Assembly (NCBI RefSeq): GCF_000421745.1
Contig: NZ_ATXP01000002.1
Location: 1 to 64,000, forward strand
Length of the DNA stretch: 64,000 bases
Reading direction: 5' to 3'
Source of the DNA: Nesterenkonia alba DSM 19423
GTDB lineage: Bacteria; Actinomycetota; Actinomycetes; Actinomycetales; Micrococcaceae
The position numbers were made by a program, and so were the translations under genes. Shown here one piece after another: positions 1 through 8,799 of the stretch. Every line of letters starts with the position of its first letter. Position 1 is the stretch's first letter. The notes under the pieces were generated by a model, which was not told where the DNA came from, ran no database searches, and saw only the letters and a program-made list of their open reading frames with translations.

Positions 1-216
1 CTCGGCCTCCAGCTGTTCCTCTCGGGAGGATGGTCCGGACCTGCCGGCCACCAGGGCGGTCTTGCCGGCTTCCAGGAACTCGGCCTTCCACCGTCCGATG
101 GACTGCTCACTGACTTTCTCCTTGCGTGCCACTTCGGCGATGGACATCTCGCCGGCCAGCACGCTCAGCACTATCCGGGTCTTCTTCTCCGCCGGAATCG
201 AGGGTGGTCTACCCAT
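1..216 (-). CDS. IS3-family transposase OrfA, partial (N-terminus)
   Basis: This is the first 72 codons of a transposase, running off the left edge. It opens with MGRPPSIPAEKKTRIVLSV and continues with a helix-turn-helix pattern (SIAEVARKEKVSEQSIGRWK), then EFLEAGKTAL, typical of the DNA-binding OrfA of IS3/IS911 elements in actinobacteria. An AAGGAGAG ribosome-binding site lies about 8 bases upstream of the ATG at 216. In the complete element OrfA would be followed by OrfB with the DDE catalytic core, normally made by frameshifting; that part is not visible. Family identification rests on sequence pattern only. Confidence 0.75.
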   Translation of the reverse strand, partial: MGRPPSIPAEKKTRIVLSVLAGEMSIAEVARKEKVSEQSIGRWKAEFLEAGKTALVAGRSGPSSREEQLEAE

Positions 217-274
217 GACTGACTCTCCTTCAGGACCTACATAACGGCCCTGCCACTAAGTCTGACGCGCGACA
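1..274 (-). mobile_element. IS3-family insertion sequence, end fragment
   Basis: The left end of the window holds the start of a transposase orfA on the minus strand plus its leader. Insertion sequences of this family usually end in TG...CA, and a boundary ending in CA at about 274 is plausible: beyond it the plus-strand frame reads straight into the glycosyltransferase at 319, while a stop at 220-222 lies inside the element. The exact edge is inferred because the other terminal repeat and the target duplication are outside the window. Confidence 0.55.
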
Positions 275-318
275 TCTACACCCGTGATTGGCCGGAGTAT
301 GCGCTGGCTGCACGGACC

Positions 319-1212
319 GTGAATGTGCCGACCATCGGTTGGATCCATAACTTTGCCGGCCGCCCCGTCTACGATCTTAAAGATCTGCACTCGTTAATGC
401 AGCGGAACATGCACCTATTAGCGCGCCTTGTAGTGCTGTCCGCATTAGATGTCGCATTCTGGAAGCTGCGAGGTGTCCCGCACACCGTCTACCTCCCCAA
501 TCCCCCGTCGCCCATGCTGCTGGAGTCCTCACATTCCTCAAAACCTAAAACAGCACCGGAAGGGCCCGTGGAACTCATCTGGTGGGGCAGGCTGGAGCAG
601 CACACTAAACGAGTTCTCCAGCTAATCGATGTCGCTGAGCAATTAAATAAGCTTGGTCTCGACTTTAATTTTAAAGTCATTGGGCCGGATTGGGGCGATA
701 TGACAACCAGTGTTTTCAACAGAGAGGCAAAGCGACGTGGCCTGGCTGACCGAATAGCAGCTATGGGGCCTCGCCACGGAAAGGACCTTACAGACGCTAT
801 TGATGCCGCGGATGCCTTTGTTAGCGTCAGTATTATTGAGGGGTACTTACTGACCCTCCCCGAGGCGCAAGCACGGGGACTACCGGTTTTCATGTATGAA
901 ATGCCATGGCTATATCTAGTCCAAGATAATGATGGAATTGTCGCAGTTCCTCAGGATGACGCAATCGGACTCGCAAAGAGGATCGTCGACGTCATGTCCT
1001 CACCGGAGCGCTATGAAGAAATGTCGAAAGCTGCACTTAACGCTGGGCAGAAAGCAATTGCTCATGATTTCTCCAAGCTCTGGCAACAGCTCATTACTGG
1101 AACACTGCCTGACAAATACTCACCAGAACCCACACTCGACGATGCTCAGCAACTGATCGACCTGTTGATCTTCTTCTCAGAACGTAACGCGGGCTTGCTG
1201 AAGCGGAAGTAA
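319..1212 (+). CDS. GT-B glycosyltransferase (GT4-like), 5'-truncated by the IS element
   Basis: The 297 residues are mainly the C-terminal half of a GT-B glycosyltransferase. They contain a nucleotide-sugar-binding domain with the pattern LIWWGRLEQHTKR near residue 90 and the family's acidic motif region (SIIEGYLLTLPEAQARGLPV, near 175-194), where EGY and the following E are the expected donor-binding residues. The GTG at 319 is only the first available start. The same frame is open back to about 275 and reads as plausible protein (DWPEYALAARTVNVPTIGW), so the gene probably began further upstream and lost its 5' end to the insertion. It is therefore likely a pseudogene or a remnant. Substrate unknown; context says surface polysaccharide. 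Confidence 0.7.
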   Translation: MNVPTIGWIHNFAGRPVYDLKDLHSLMQRNMHLLARLVVLSALDVAFWKLRGVPHTVYLPNPPSPMLLESSHSSKPKTAPEGPVELIWWGRLEQHTKRVLQLIDVAEQLNKLGLDFNFKVIGPDWGDMTTSVFNREAKRRGLADRIAAMGPRHGKDLTDAIDAADAFVSVSIIEGYLLTLPEAQARGLPVFMYEMPWLYLVQDNDGIVAVPQDDAIGLAKRIVDVMSSPERYEEMSKAALNAGQKAIAHDFSKLWQQLITGTLPDKYSPEPTLDDAQQLIDLLIFFSERNAGLLKRK

Positions 1213-1237
1213 CCGAACCATCGATGGAAGGAACACC

Positions 1238-2551
1238 GTGAGTAAGCCCATCTTTATCGGTCATACCCGATTCAGCGTCTATAGCTACGGCTCGAAAAGT
1301 TTCAACGCCACCCAAGACTCCCGGGGCAAAGGCGCACGTTTCAGCGAGCAAGAGTATGCGGACTGGCTCTATGGCGAAGAACGGCTTGCCCCGCGTGCGG
1401 AGATCTTCACTTCGTTAAGCTTGCCTCAATTGCACCAGGCCTCTCAAGATCATCATCTGGCACACTTCGTATCCTTTTCTCCCTCATTGCCGGATACATA
1501 CAAGACTCTACTTTTCGAGGCTGCCGAGCGCTATGACTTTTTACACCTTAATGAAACCACCGAAGAAGCGACTACTCTTCCACCGGAAAAGCTCATCCGA
1601 CGAGCCTTCGAGATTTTCGGAATAAATGGTGGCTTATTCGGCGCTTTTCGACTGGATGACGATGATCTGCTCTCTGTGAATTATTTCAATCGAATGGCTC
1701 CCTACCTCACCGCTGAACATGTGGGTTGGTGGGTATCCCCTGGACTTGGATTCGCGGCTGTCAGAGATGGAAGCAATCTCATTTACACACAGACGCACTA
1801 TTACCCAAAGAGCGCCTTCGGACCGCTCTGCATTGGGAAGCTCAGCGAAACCGGAGCTATCGAGGGAATCACCACACCAAAACACACCAAGCTCGACCGA
1901 CGAACACCGACAGTGCTCGATTCACGACGCCCGATGTTTTTCCACATTCGCCACCGGGGTCAGGACAGCTCGCTGGATGGAGAAGTTACTCCTTTCTTCG
2001 TCGAAACACTGAACCGGATGACACGGCGCAGCGAAGGGCGGGTGGAATTAAAGACCGTCTATGACGAGTTTCCAGCGCTCCAGGGTCACGTTAACACGAC
2101 CCCCGGCACCCTCCAGTACGCTCAGACGTCCATTGCAGACCAGAAGTTAATAAGGGGAGGAAAGGAAGTTTCCTGGAGTACTCCTGGACCCGTTAGTCTC
2201 GAGCTCAGACTGACAGGTCAACGGCTTCGTTCCCGGGAATTGCGCCTACGAATATCGGTCGACGACTCTACACAGGGCAAGCGGCTTCCCGCCGAGCAGG
2301 AGAAAATTTTCTTAGAGAAGGCTCGCTTGAACCACACCCAAGGCAAGGGCGATTACTGGACCTGGATGCCTCCTCAAAAAGATGGTCGCAAGGAGGTAGT
2401 CCTAGCTCTAGAACCACCTCCTGGAATGCGCATAACGAGTGTTCGCTTGGAGAAAGCCAAGGAAAGAGACCTGAGAATCGAGAGCTTCACTCTTTACGCC
2501 CTGGAACAAGAGGCCCATACTTCTCTATCGGGCGAAGAAAGGACCGCGTGA
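1238..2551 (+). CDS. Putative rhamnosyltransferase-like glycosyltransferase
   Basis: This 437-residue protein starts with GTG at 1238 behind GGAAGGA. Near residue 135 it has FRLDDDD, followed by SVNYF, which resembles the acid-rich signature of the putative rhamnosyl transferase family (Pfam Rhamno_transf, formerly DUF3118). The N-terminal HTRFSVY and the middle PSLPDTYKTLL also fit that family's layout. The C-terminal ~130 residues look like a separate beta-rich module with no obvious catalytic motif. The stop overlaps the start of the next gene, so the two are translationally coupled. A role in adding a sugar to a cell-surface glycan is inferred from family and neighbours; the actual sugar is unknown. 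Confidence 0.6.
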   Translation: MSKPIFIGHTRFSVYSYGSKSFNATQDSRGKGARFSEQEYADWLYGEERLAPRAEIFTSLSLPQLHQASQDHHLAHFVSFSPSLPDTYKTLLFEAAERYDFLHLNETTEEATTLPPEKLIRRAFEIFGINGGLFGAFRLDDDDLLSVNYFNRMAPYLTAEHVGWWVSPGLGFAAVRDGSNLIYTQTHYYPKSAFGPLCIGKLSETGAIEGITTPKHTKLDRRTPTVLDSRRPMFFHIRHRGQDSSLDGEVTPFFVETLNRMTRRSEGRVELKTVYDEFPALQGHVNTTPGTLQYAQTSIADQKLIRGGKEVSWSTPGPVSLELRLTGQRLRSRELRLRISVDDSTQGKRLPAEQEKIFLEKARLNHTQGKGDYWTWMPPQKDGRKEVVLALEPPPGMRITSVRLEKAKERDLRIESFTLYALEQEAHTSLSGEERTA

Positions 2552-3708
2552 CCATGACACCTCGTTACGCAGTGATCTGCGCCTCACACGGTGGCAACTC
2601 TGGAATGTTTAGCGTAGACCGCGCGGCTGAGCATTTTTTCACGAGCCGAGGAGCTTCTTTCGACCGCATCGTCACCCAAGACGATGGTCGTGGAAACTTC
2701 AATGACTACAAACTAGTGCGGGATTTCCGCCAGCTAGATGAATATACCCACATCGTGTATTGGGGTGATTTTCTCACCAGCCCTAGCTACGGCACACGAA
2801 GCTTCCCGTGGCGAGAGCGGAAGTACGGAACGGACCTCAAAACAGAAGAAATCATCAACCTGTGGCGCACCCTCTTCGTACCTACTCGCGAGCAAAAACG
2901 CGGGCGCATGACAGTAAGCGTGAGCACTAACTTTCAGAACGATTTTGATGATCCGGAAAACAAGTACAGTCACTTCATTCGGGACACGCTTGCTCGATTT
3001 GAAGAATCTTATGATTATATATATCCGCGCGACGACTTCTCAACAAAGAACCTCAGCCGACACCTCAGCTACCAGGGCATCAGAAAAGTGACGACGGGGC
3101 TTGATGCCGCCTTTTTGCAACCGAGGTCAGCACCCATTCAAAACGTAAAGGGGGACTCATATTTCTTTTCTTACTTATTTGGCCGCAGTAAATTGGAAGG
3201 TACTGAAGCACTGGTGGAGTCAGTGGAGAAGGACACAGGCTGCACCGGAAATCTCCTCAGTCGTTGGTTTTCCCTACCCTCTGGGTCATGGGAGCAAAAG
3301 TTTGGACAGCTCCAGGAGCAACTACGCCGTTCACACTTCGTAGTAACGGACACTTACCACGTGGCTGTTAATGCCATGCAACTGGGAGTTCCTGTGATTG
3401 GCATCGGAAGAACTGCCCAGCGACAAGAGGGCACAGTCGGAGACTTCAAAAAACGCGAGCTCTTCACCATGTTCGGCCTTGAAGAGGCCTACATCGAAGT
3501 ACAAGACCCTAACCTCGAAACCTCACTCGAGAGTCTCTCACAACGAATCGCAACCATCCTTGGCTCGTGGAGAGTCCAGAATGCGCCTAGAACAGTCAAC
3601 AACAAAGAATCGACTCTGGGCTACAGGCTCCTTGACGCCAGGCGCTGGCAATACAGTCGAACTCTAGAACACACACTTGGACTGCCAGCACCTAAGCCAA
3701 CTAATTAA
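2548..3708 (+). CDS. Polysaccharide pyruvyltransferase family protein
   Basis: The 386-residue product matches the polysaccharide pyruvyltransferase (CsaB/WcaK-like) pattern. Near residue 270 it has FVVTDTYHVAVNAMQLGVPV, the family's conserved 'T-D-x-Y-H ... G-V-P' segment that forms the nucleotide or PEP pocket, and an N-terminal HGGNSGMFS glycine loop. Such enzymes transfer pyruvate from phosphoenolpyruvate to sugars as ketals, though many homologues have unproven activity. GTG at 2548 overlaps the previous stop by four bases; an ATG two codons later (2554) is an alternative. The gene ends 15 bp short of a convergent gene of the same family, an unusual pairing. Confidence 0.65.
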   Translation: MTMTPRYAVICASHGGNSGMFSVDRAAEHFFTSRGASFDRIVTQDDGRGNFNDYKLVRDFRQLDEYTHIVYWGDFLTSPSYGTRSFPWRERKYGTDLKTEEIINLWRTLFVPTREQKRGRMTVSVSTNFQNDFDDPENKYSHFIRDTLARFEESYDYIYPRDDFSTKNLSRHLSYQGIRKVTTGLDAAFLQPRSAPIQNVKGDSYFFSYLFGRSKLEGTEALVESVEKDTGCTGNLLSRWFSLPSGSWEQKFGQLQEQLRRSHFVVTDTYHVAVNAMQLGVPVIGIGRTAQRQEGTVGDFKKRELFTMFGLEEAYIEVQDPNLETSLESLSQRIATILGSWRVQNAPRTVNNKESTLGYRLLDARRWQYSRTLEHTLGLPAPKPTN

Positions 3709-3723
3709 ATGGGCACCACCTAG

Positions 3724-4761
3724 TCAGACGGTATCCGAAATTACCGCGTGCACGCGCCGGGCCAGTTCATTTAACGATTCTCGCGAAGCCTTAACCGCCG
3801 GTGCTAAATATAACCGTGCTTCTTCTAACCCCTCTGCCCGTGAGGCAAACTCAGAATATTCGCCAGTAAGAGCGCCTAGCCCCGCAACGTCCAGCATGCG
3901 TTTGACCTTCTCCGGTTGAGCAGCTGTTCCAATCGGATACGCCCCTTCAGTAGCGCCGATGATGAGAGCGTGCGCACGGTCGCTAATAACTGCTAAAGAA
4001 CGCGAGTAGACGTCACGGACATACTTCTCCAGGGTGGCATGGCTGAGGCTCGGCGGCTCGAGGTATTCCGCACCCAATTGCTTGGCCAAGCGCACTGCGT
4101 GGGGAGCATCCCGGCTAACCTGCGCGACTGTCACGATACGAGTTGAGGTTCGGGCAGCAAGTTCCCGGATTCCGTAAAACCAATCCTCGTCGGGCCACGG
4201 ACGGTCAAAGCGGAGTGTAACCGCCAGGAGAGGGCGTGCGTGCACAGGTGTCCACTCTGAGATCGGAGTCCCCAACACGAAAGCCCAGTCTGGGGCGAAA
4301 TCTCCAAATCCTGCCGCCTGCCGGGTAGCTTCATCGCGCCAGGACACCACCTGTGCACGCATAAGCACAGGGTCGATAACGACACGTGCCGCGTCGAAAG
4401 GACTTCGCACGCCCAGACCCGCTGCGATGACCACGCCTCCCTGGTCCAGAACGCTGTTCAACTCCGCTGTACGCCGGCGACCAGGAAACGTGTTGGGCTG
4501 CTGCAGAATCCACTCTCCCGGGTTGAAAATCCAGACTGGACGTTCCGTTGCTTTGCTGGCAGCGAGCCACTCTCCACGGGTCGGATACACAACATCCTCA
4601 GCCCCCAGTCGAAACCCTGCCTTGTAATCCGACGTCTGCCCTTCAAGCTGGAGGTGAAACCGGTATTCCTCACCCCGGATGGCGTCGATGAGAGCCGCCC
4701 TGAGCACAGAGTCACCGAGATTGTCGTCCTGCCCCTTTGGCTCAATGAAAACATTACGCAC
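3724..4761 (-). CDS. Polysaccharide pyruvyltransferase family protein
   Basis: This 345-residue protein opens with FIEPKGQDDNLGDSVLR, the 'NxGDxxL' loop typical of the polysaccharide pyruvyltransferase family, and has SDRAHALIIGATEGAYPIG near residue 270, equivalent to the conserved '(S/T)DRxHxLI' pocket segment. The two hallmarks are clearer than in the convergent gene at 2548-3708. It likely decorates a wall polysaccharide with pyruvate or acts as a related glycan-modifying transferase (inference). Its start lies only 20 bp from the divergent gene at 4782, so promoters must overlap coding sequence or the neighbour's start must be further downstream. Length is normal for the family. Confidence 0.65.
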   Translation of the reverse strand: MRNVFIEPKGQDDNLGDSVLRAALIDAIRGEEYRFHLQLEGQTSDYKAGFRLGAEDVVYPTRGEWLAASKATERPVWIFNPGEWILQQPNTFPGRRRTAELNSVLDQGGVVIAAGLGVRSPFDAARVVIDPVLMRAQVVSWRDEATRQAAGFGDFAPDWAFVLGTPISEWTPVHARPLLAVTLRFDRPWPDEDWFYGIRELAARTSTRIVTVAQVSRDAPHAVRLAKQLGAEYLEPPSLSHATLEKYVRDVYSRSLAVISDRAHALIIGATEGAYPIGTAAQPEKVKRMLDVAGLGALTGEYSEFASRAEGLEEARLYLAPAVKASRESLNELARRVHAVISDTV

Positions 4762-4781
4762 GGCGGTCAGTTTAGTATGGA

Positions 4782-5810
4782 GTGGTGTCCGAGTCCCCTG
4801 TGCCGCATCACGACGTCAGTGTTCCCGTGACCATTCACGAAGTCGGGCGGCGGCCCGGCGCATTTCTCCACTACTTCGACCAAGTAATTAACCGTGCAGA
4901 GGCGCACAACCTTACGTTCCGTTTCGTCGAAGGCCGCATGCGGCGCCTTGACGTCAACGTGCTCCACGTACGCGATTATCTCATTGACCGCCCCCTCGGC
5001 GCGGGACGGGTCACCCCGGAAGAGCGCCAGGAGAAACTGACCGAGTTCCTCGCCGAGCTACGAAAAAGGCGCATTCGTCTAGTCCAGACCATCAGTCAGT
5101 CGCAAAATGTGTCAGAAGATTCCGCCAACCGACCGGGACGTGATGAGATTGACGCCGCGACGAGCGCCTGGATTGTCTTCGATGAGAGCACACCCACACC
5201 GGATCCAGAACGCACCGTTGTAATCCCGCTCGCTCACTACCGTGACCGCTTCCTCGGCTACCCCCGCAGGAAGAGTATCCCTGGACGGGTCCTATTGTGT
5301 GTCACGCCGCAATCTTCTACAGCCACGGCGCGGCTGCTCGGAGTGACCAGAGTGACTCACATTGATGACCTGAATATGCGGATTGTCGGAGAGGCCTCTC
5401 CCGTTCTGGCCGCTGATCGAAACGCTGTCGCAACATCCTTTCGACTCGAGAAACTTTCCGACGCGTCACTGGTGCAGGAAGTCGGGGAGGCGGAACTAGT
5501 AGTCCAGCCGTGCTTGGACTCCTTTGAAGACTGGCAGACCGTACTACTCGCGCTTTCCCTGGAGCGTGCAGTGCTCCTTCCCGATACCGCGGCTGCCCGC
5601 CACCTGGCAGATGAGGTCGGTACCGGGTGGGTTCAGTTGAGCCCGGCTCCTCTCACCGCTGCCTCTATCGATACTGCTATCACTGCGCTGCGGAAAACTC
5701 CACCAGGAAGCACGCCACGCTTGGAACAACGTGATCCCATGACCGTTGGAGATGCGTACGCAGAATTCTTCCGGAACATAGTTGGCGCCGAGTCTTCCCC
5801 TAAAGCCTGA
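4782..5810 (+). CDS. Putative glycosyltransferase-like protein (GT-B fold suspected)
   Basis: The product has 342 residues without a clear membrane segment or signal peptide. The N-terminal EVGRRPGAFLHYFDQV resembles the acceptor-side opening of bacterial GT-B enzymes that act on wall polymers, and the C-terminal half has alternating beta-alpha spacing ending in LERAVLLPDTAAARHLADEVG, similar to GT-B donor domains. The usual EX7E motif is not evident, so catalysis is unproven. GTG at 4782 gives the longest form; GTG at 4827, just before the conserved-looking TIHEVG, is a credible alternative that would leave room for a divergent promoter. Glycan function is inferred from neighbours. Confidence 0.5.
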   Translation: MVSESPVPHHDVSVPVTIHEVGRRPGAFLHYFDQVINRAEAHNLTFRFVEGRMRRLDVNVLHVRDYLIDRPLGAGRVTPEERQEKLTEFLAELRKRRIRLVQTISQSQNVSEDSANRPGRDEIDAATSAWIVFDESTPTPDPERTVVIPLAHYRDRFLGYPRRKSIPGRVLLCVTPQSSTATARLLGVTRVTHIDDLNMRIVGEASPVLAADRNAVATSFRLEKLSDASLVQEVGEAELVVQPCLDSFEDWQTVLLALSLERAVLLPDTAAARHLADEVGTGWVQLSPAPLTAASIDTAITALRKTPPGSTPRLEQRDPMTVGDAYAEFFRNIVGAESSPKA

Positions 5811-5893
5811 GGCGCTCGATGCTTGCCAATGAAGTCGCCGCAGGAGCGAATTCTTCTGAGCTTGTCCGCCTGCTAGTCAATTCAGTGCGCGCT

Positions 5894-6403
5894 TTAAGCG
5901 GCGTCCTGTGCGGAACTCTCGTCTGCAAGGAGAGTCTTCGCTTCGTCGAGCGACTGTGACAGCAACTGCTGCGAGACACGGATTCCCCGCAGTTCGGGGC
6001 GCAGACTTCGTACCTCTTGCGTAATTTTTGCCTCAGCACCGTGGTCCCGCTGACCTGATATTTCTCTCAAGGCCCTTAGATGCTTGACGACAGTGTCAAA
6101 CTTGTTGTCTAGTTGCTTGACACGGTTAAGCATCACGTCAGACTTCGCACGAATGGCCTTCTGTTTCTTCCGGACAACGCTCAGCTCCTTCTCGATAGCA
6201 CGCAGGTTTGCTCTGAGCTTTTTCCTGGCCGCACGGTTCGCCGCTGCGTTGAGCCTAGCTGTCACGACATAAACCGCAAGCATCACTCCGATCCCCGCAA
6301 CTGCGGCATCAGACATCCCCGCCAGGGCCAGGACGCCGATCACGACAGCGCCGACAAAAAACACGCCCACCACGACGAGGTCCAATCCGTTCAACCGGGG
6401 CAT
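5894..6403 (-). CDS. Small membrane protein with coiled coil, unknown function
   Basis: The 169-residue protein has two adjacent hydrophobic segments near the N-terminus (about residues 9-30 and 33-48), then a long charged region (about 50-165) rich in Lys, Arg, Leu and Glu with heptad-like spacing (NRAARKKLRANLRAIEKELS), predicting a coiled coil. This is the layout of a membrane-anchored scaffold or tether. No enzyme motif is visible. It stands alone between glycan genes on the opposite strand and might organise the assembly machinery, but that is only a guess from position. The ATG start at 6403 is the only in-frame ATG before the hydrophobic segment. Confidence 0.5.
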   Translation of the reverse strand: MPRLNGLDLVVVGVFFVGAVVIGVLALAGMSDAAVAGIGVMLAVYVVTARLNAAANRAARKKLRANLRAIEKELSVVRKKQKAIRAKSDVMLNRVKQLDNKFDTVVKHLRALREISGQRDHGAEAKITQEVRSLRPELRGIRVSQQLLSQSLDEAKTLLADESSAQDAA

Positions 6404-6644
6404 CCAGTACTCCTTGAGTAGATCTATCGACTGATTTTATGCAGCCCGCTGCTATGGCAGCACACATCTCCTAAAGGCTATCCGAACTAGAGCACCCCGC
6501 CGAAAAGACACCACCGGCCAAAAGTGTGCAAGCAGTCGGTTAGGATCAACGCGGATGACTGCCGAGACCTAACCCGAAGACTGTGTACAGGCGACGCCAT
6601 CCTCCTTATGCCCTGAACCTAAGTGAGATACGTCAAGAGTAACC

Positions 6645-8750
6645 ATGGAACTCCAGAACGACATGTCCCCCAGTGGAACCGTCCCTGACGAGCCACGCAC
6701 TGCCGAGCGGCCAGTGGTGAGTGTCATCATTCCCATGTTCAACGCCGAGAGGCACGTCATTGAAACTCTCGAAAGTCTCGCCGCGCAGACCCTTCTTGAT
6801 ATTGAGATCATCATCGTTGATGACGGCTCGACGGACCGCTCACCATCACTGGTTACCGATTATGTCTCCCGCGACCCACGATTTCGTCTGCTCGCTGGTC
6901 CTGCAACGGGCAGCGCAGGAACAGCGAGGAACAAAGGGCTAGACGTTGCCTCCGGCAAGTACCTCGCATTTCTCGACGCAGACGACCTTTTTGCCCCCAG
7001 CATGCTGCAGAAACTCGTCCGCAAGGCTGAGGAAGACGAAGCGGACGTCGTGATGACGGGGTTTCGCAGCTTCAAAGATGTGTCCCGGAAACTGGAGCCT
7101 CTGGGGCGACGCGGCCGCCTGCACGTGGACCTGCTGCCGAACTCCACGCCCTTCACACCCCAAGACATCGCTGAACATATCTTCTCTGCCCCGCACACCA
7201 CAGTCTGGAACAAGATCTTCCGCCGTGATTTCATCACCGAGATTGGTCTCCGTTTCCAGGAAACCCGCCGTTCCAATGACGCATACTTCAACATGGTGGC
7301 ACTGGCCACAGCCCGCCGACTGAGTTATGTGGACGAATTCCTGGTTCGCTACCGTGCCTCGAATAAAGACAGTCTCCAGGGTTCACAGTCGGATAATGAT
7401 TGGGCCTGGATGGACGCTACTCGCGCCGCGACTCGAGAACTCCAGTCCAAAGGACTCTACGAGCCGTTTCGAGTCGCGATGATGCAGCGAGTTGCTACCC
7501 GCGCGCTCGACCGATTACGTAAGTGCACCACGTTGGAGTCATTCCACGAGACCTACGACAAAATCCTGAACGAGCTGTTTCCAGAGTATGGACTCGATGC
7601 GGAGACTGCCCGGACTCTGCCCAATGAAGAACTCGGCGCACGAGTGATCGAATTCCTCGGCACCCCCCGGCTCGAGTGGGCCTTCTACAACATGACACGA
7701 AATACCAGTGCCCCATCTTCGGGTAAGTCACAGCAAGCACCATCGAATGGTGTGGGCACCTCTGGAAAAAAATCTGACACTGAGGAAAGTGTCGAAGAAG
7801 AGGGTCCGGAAACACCTGATGTCTCAGTAGTACTAACAGTACACAACGCTGCGCAGTGGCTTCATGAAGCTTTACAGAGTGTACTCAGTCAAACCGGAGT
7901 TTCACTAGAGATCATTGCGGTCTATAACGGCGGCTCAGATGGCTCTCTTGAGATCTTGCGCGAGTACACGCTGGACGAGCCCAGACTCACGCTTCTTACT
8001 CAGCGAGGGACCCTCTCAGAAGCTCGCAACGCCGGCGCTGAAGCCGCCAACGGCCGGTATCTGATTTTCCTCGACGCCTCGGACTATTGGACTTCCGACT
8101 TTTTGGCCGGTGCCGTAAAGCGCGCCAACCGCGACGACCTCGATGTGCTGCTATTCGAAGCAGACTCGTTCGCCGATGTTTCTCTGGAGGAAAGAGGACT
8201 GCCGTCAGTTTCTTCTGACGCTTTCTCACGGGAATCCTCCCAGTTGCAGTCTGGAGCCGTGCTGGCTACAACGTTCGCTCATCACCGGCATCTGTGGCAG
8301 CACGTCGGGACCCTTCTTATACGTACTCGGCACTTCCGGAAGACCCGTCTGCGATTCAACCCCGCAATTACGCGTGAAACCGGCGCATTCGTCTTCTCTC
8401 TACTCCTCCGGACAGATCGTGCCGCCTACTTCCCGGTCCGTACTTACGCGCGGCGAGTCTCTACGAATGCTGCCATTCCATTAACCGCCCTAGATTCAGC
8501 ACAGAGCGCATTTCTCACGTATGTGGACATGGTCCGCGAACTCGGCAGCCTGCGGCTGCCTGATGCAACCTCAAATGCCCTGGATGCCATGGTCTCCCAT
8601 GCCTATTCCGCCGCGCTCAGCGAATTCGCAACACTCCCAGACGACCAACATCAGCACCTCCGGCAACTCGATTCATCGCCCGAAGCGCAAGCCACTTATC
8701 ACGCCCTACGCAAGGCAAAGGCTCTAGAAGTCAGCATCACACGGCTCTGA
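6645..8750 (+). CDS. Bimodular GT2 glycosyltransferase, second module degenerate
   Basis: This 701-residue protein carries two family-2 (GT-A) modules. The first (about 23-240) has VSVIIPMFN, the nucleotide-binding pair D59-D60 in IIIVDDGSTD, and the metal-binding D111-A-D113 in FLDADD. The second (about 392-600) has VSVVLTVHN but reads Y427-N428 in place of the Asp pair and D477-A-S479 in place of D-x-D. The linker (about 353-390) is acidic and low complexity. By analogy with two-domain polymerases such as chondroitin or hyaluronan synthases, the first module probably transfers the sugar while the second may only bind acceptor (inference). The upstream AAGAG is a weak ribosome-binding site. 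No membrane segment, so it is likely a cytoplasmic or peripheral enzyme. Confidence 0.8.
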   Translation: MELQNDMSPSGTVPDEPRTAERPVVSVIIPMFNAERHVIETLESLAAQTLLDIEIIIVDDGSTDRSPSLVTDYVSRDPRFRLLAGPATGSAGTARNKGLDVASGKYLAFLDADDLFAPSMLQKLVRKAEEDEADVVMTGFRSFKDVSRKLEPLGRRGRLHVDLLPNSTPFTPQDIAEHIFSAPHTTVWNKIFRRDFITEIGLRFQETRRSNDAYFNMVALATARRLSYVDEFLVRYRASNKDSLQGSQSDNDWAWMDATRAATRELQSKGLYEPFRVAMMQRVATRALDRLRKCTTLESFHETYDKILNELFPEYGLDAETARTLPNEELGARVIEFLGTPRLEWAFYNMTRNTSAPSSGKSQQAPSNGVGTSGKKSDTEESVEEEGPETPDVSVVLTVHNAAQWLHEALQSVLSQTGVSLEIIAVYNGGSDGSLEILREYTLDEPRLTLLTQRGTLSEARNAGAEAANGRYLIFLDASDYWTSDFLAGAVKRANRDDLDVLLFEADSFADVSLEERGLPSVSSDAFSRESSQLQSGAVLATTFAHHRHLWQHVGTLLIRTRHFRKTRLRFNPAITRETGAFVFSLLLRTDRAAYFPVRTYARRVSTNAAIPLTALDSAQSAFLTYVDMVRELGSLRLPDATSNALDAMVSHAYSAALSEFATLPDDQHQHLRQLDSSPEAQATYHALRKAKALEVSITRL

Positions 8751-8799
8751 TACCCAAGTGACTTTGCTACATCAGTACTTGTGATGCTCACTTGGGGTA
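8751..8799. terminator. Possible bidirectional terminator between convergent genes
   Basis: TACCCAAGTGA at 8751-8761 pairs with TCACTTGGGGTA at 8788-8799 apart from one extra G, and an inner CATCA/TGATG pair shortens the loop. It lies at the junction of the convergent GT2 gene and neuB-like gene, with its right arm inside the 3' end of the latter. No long T-run follows, so termination efficiency is uncertain. Confidence 0.4.
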
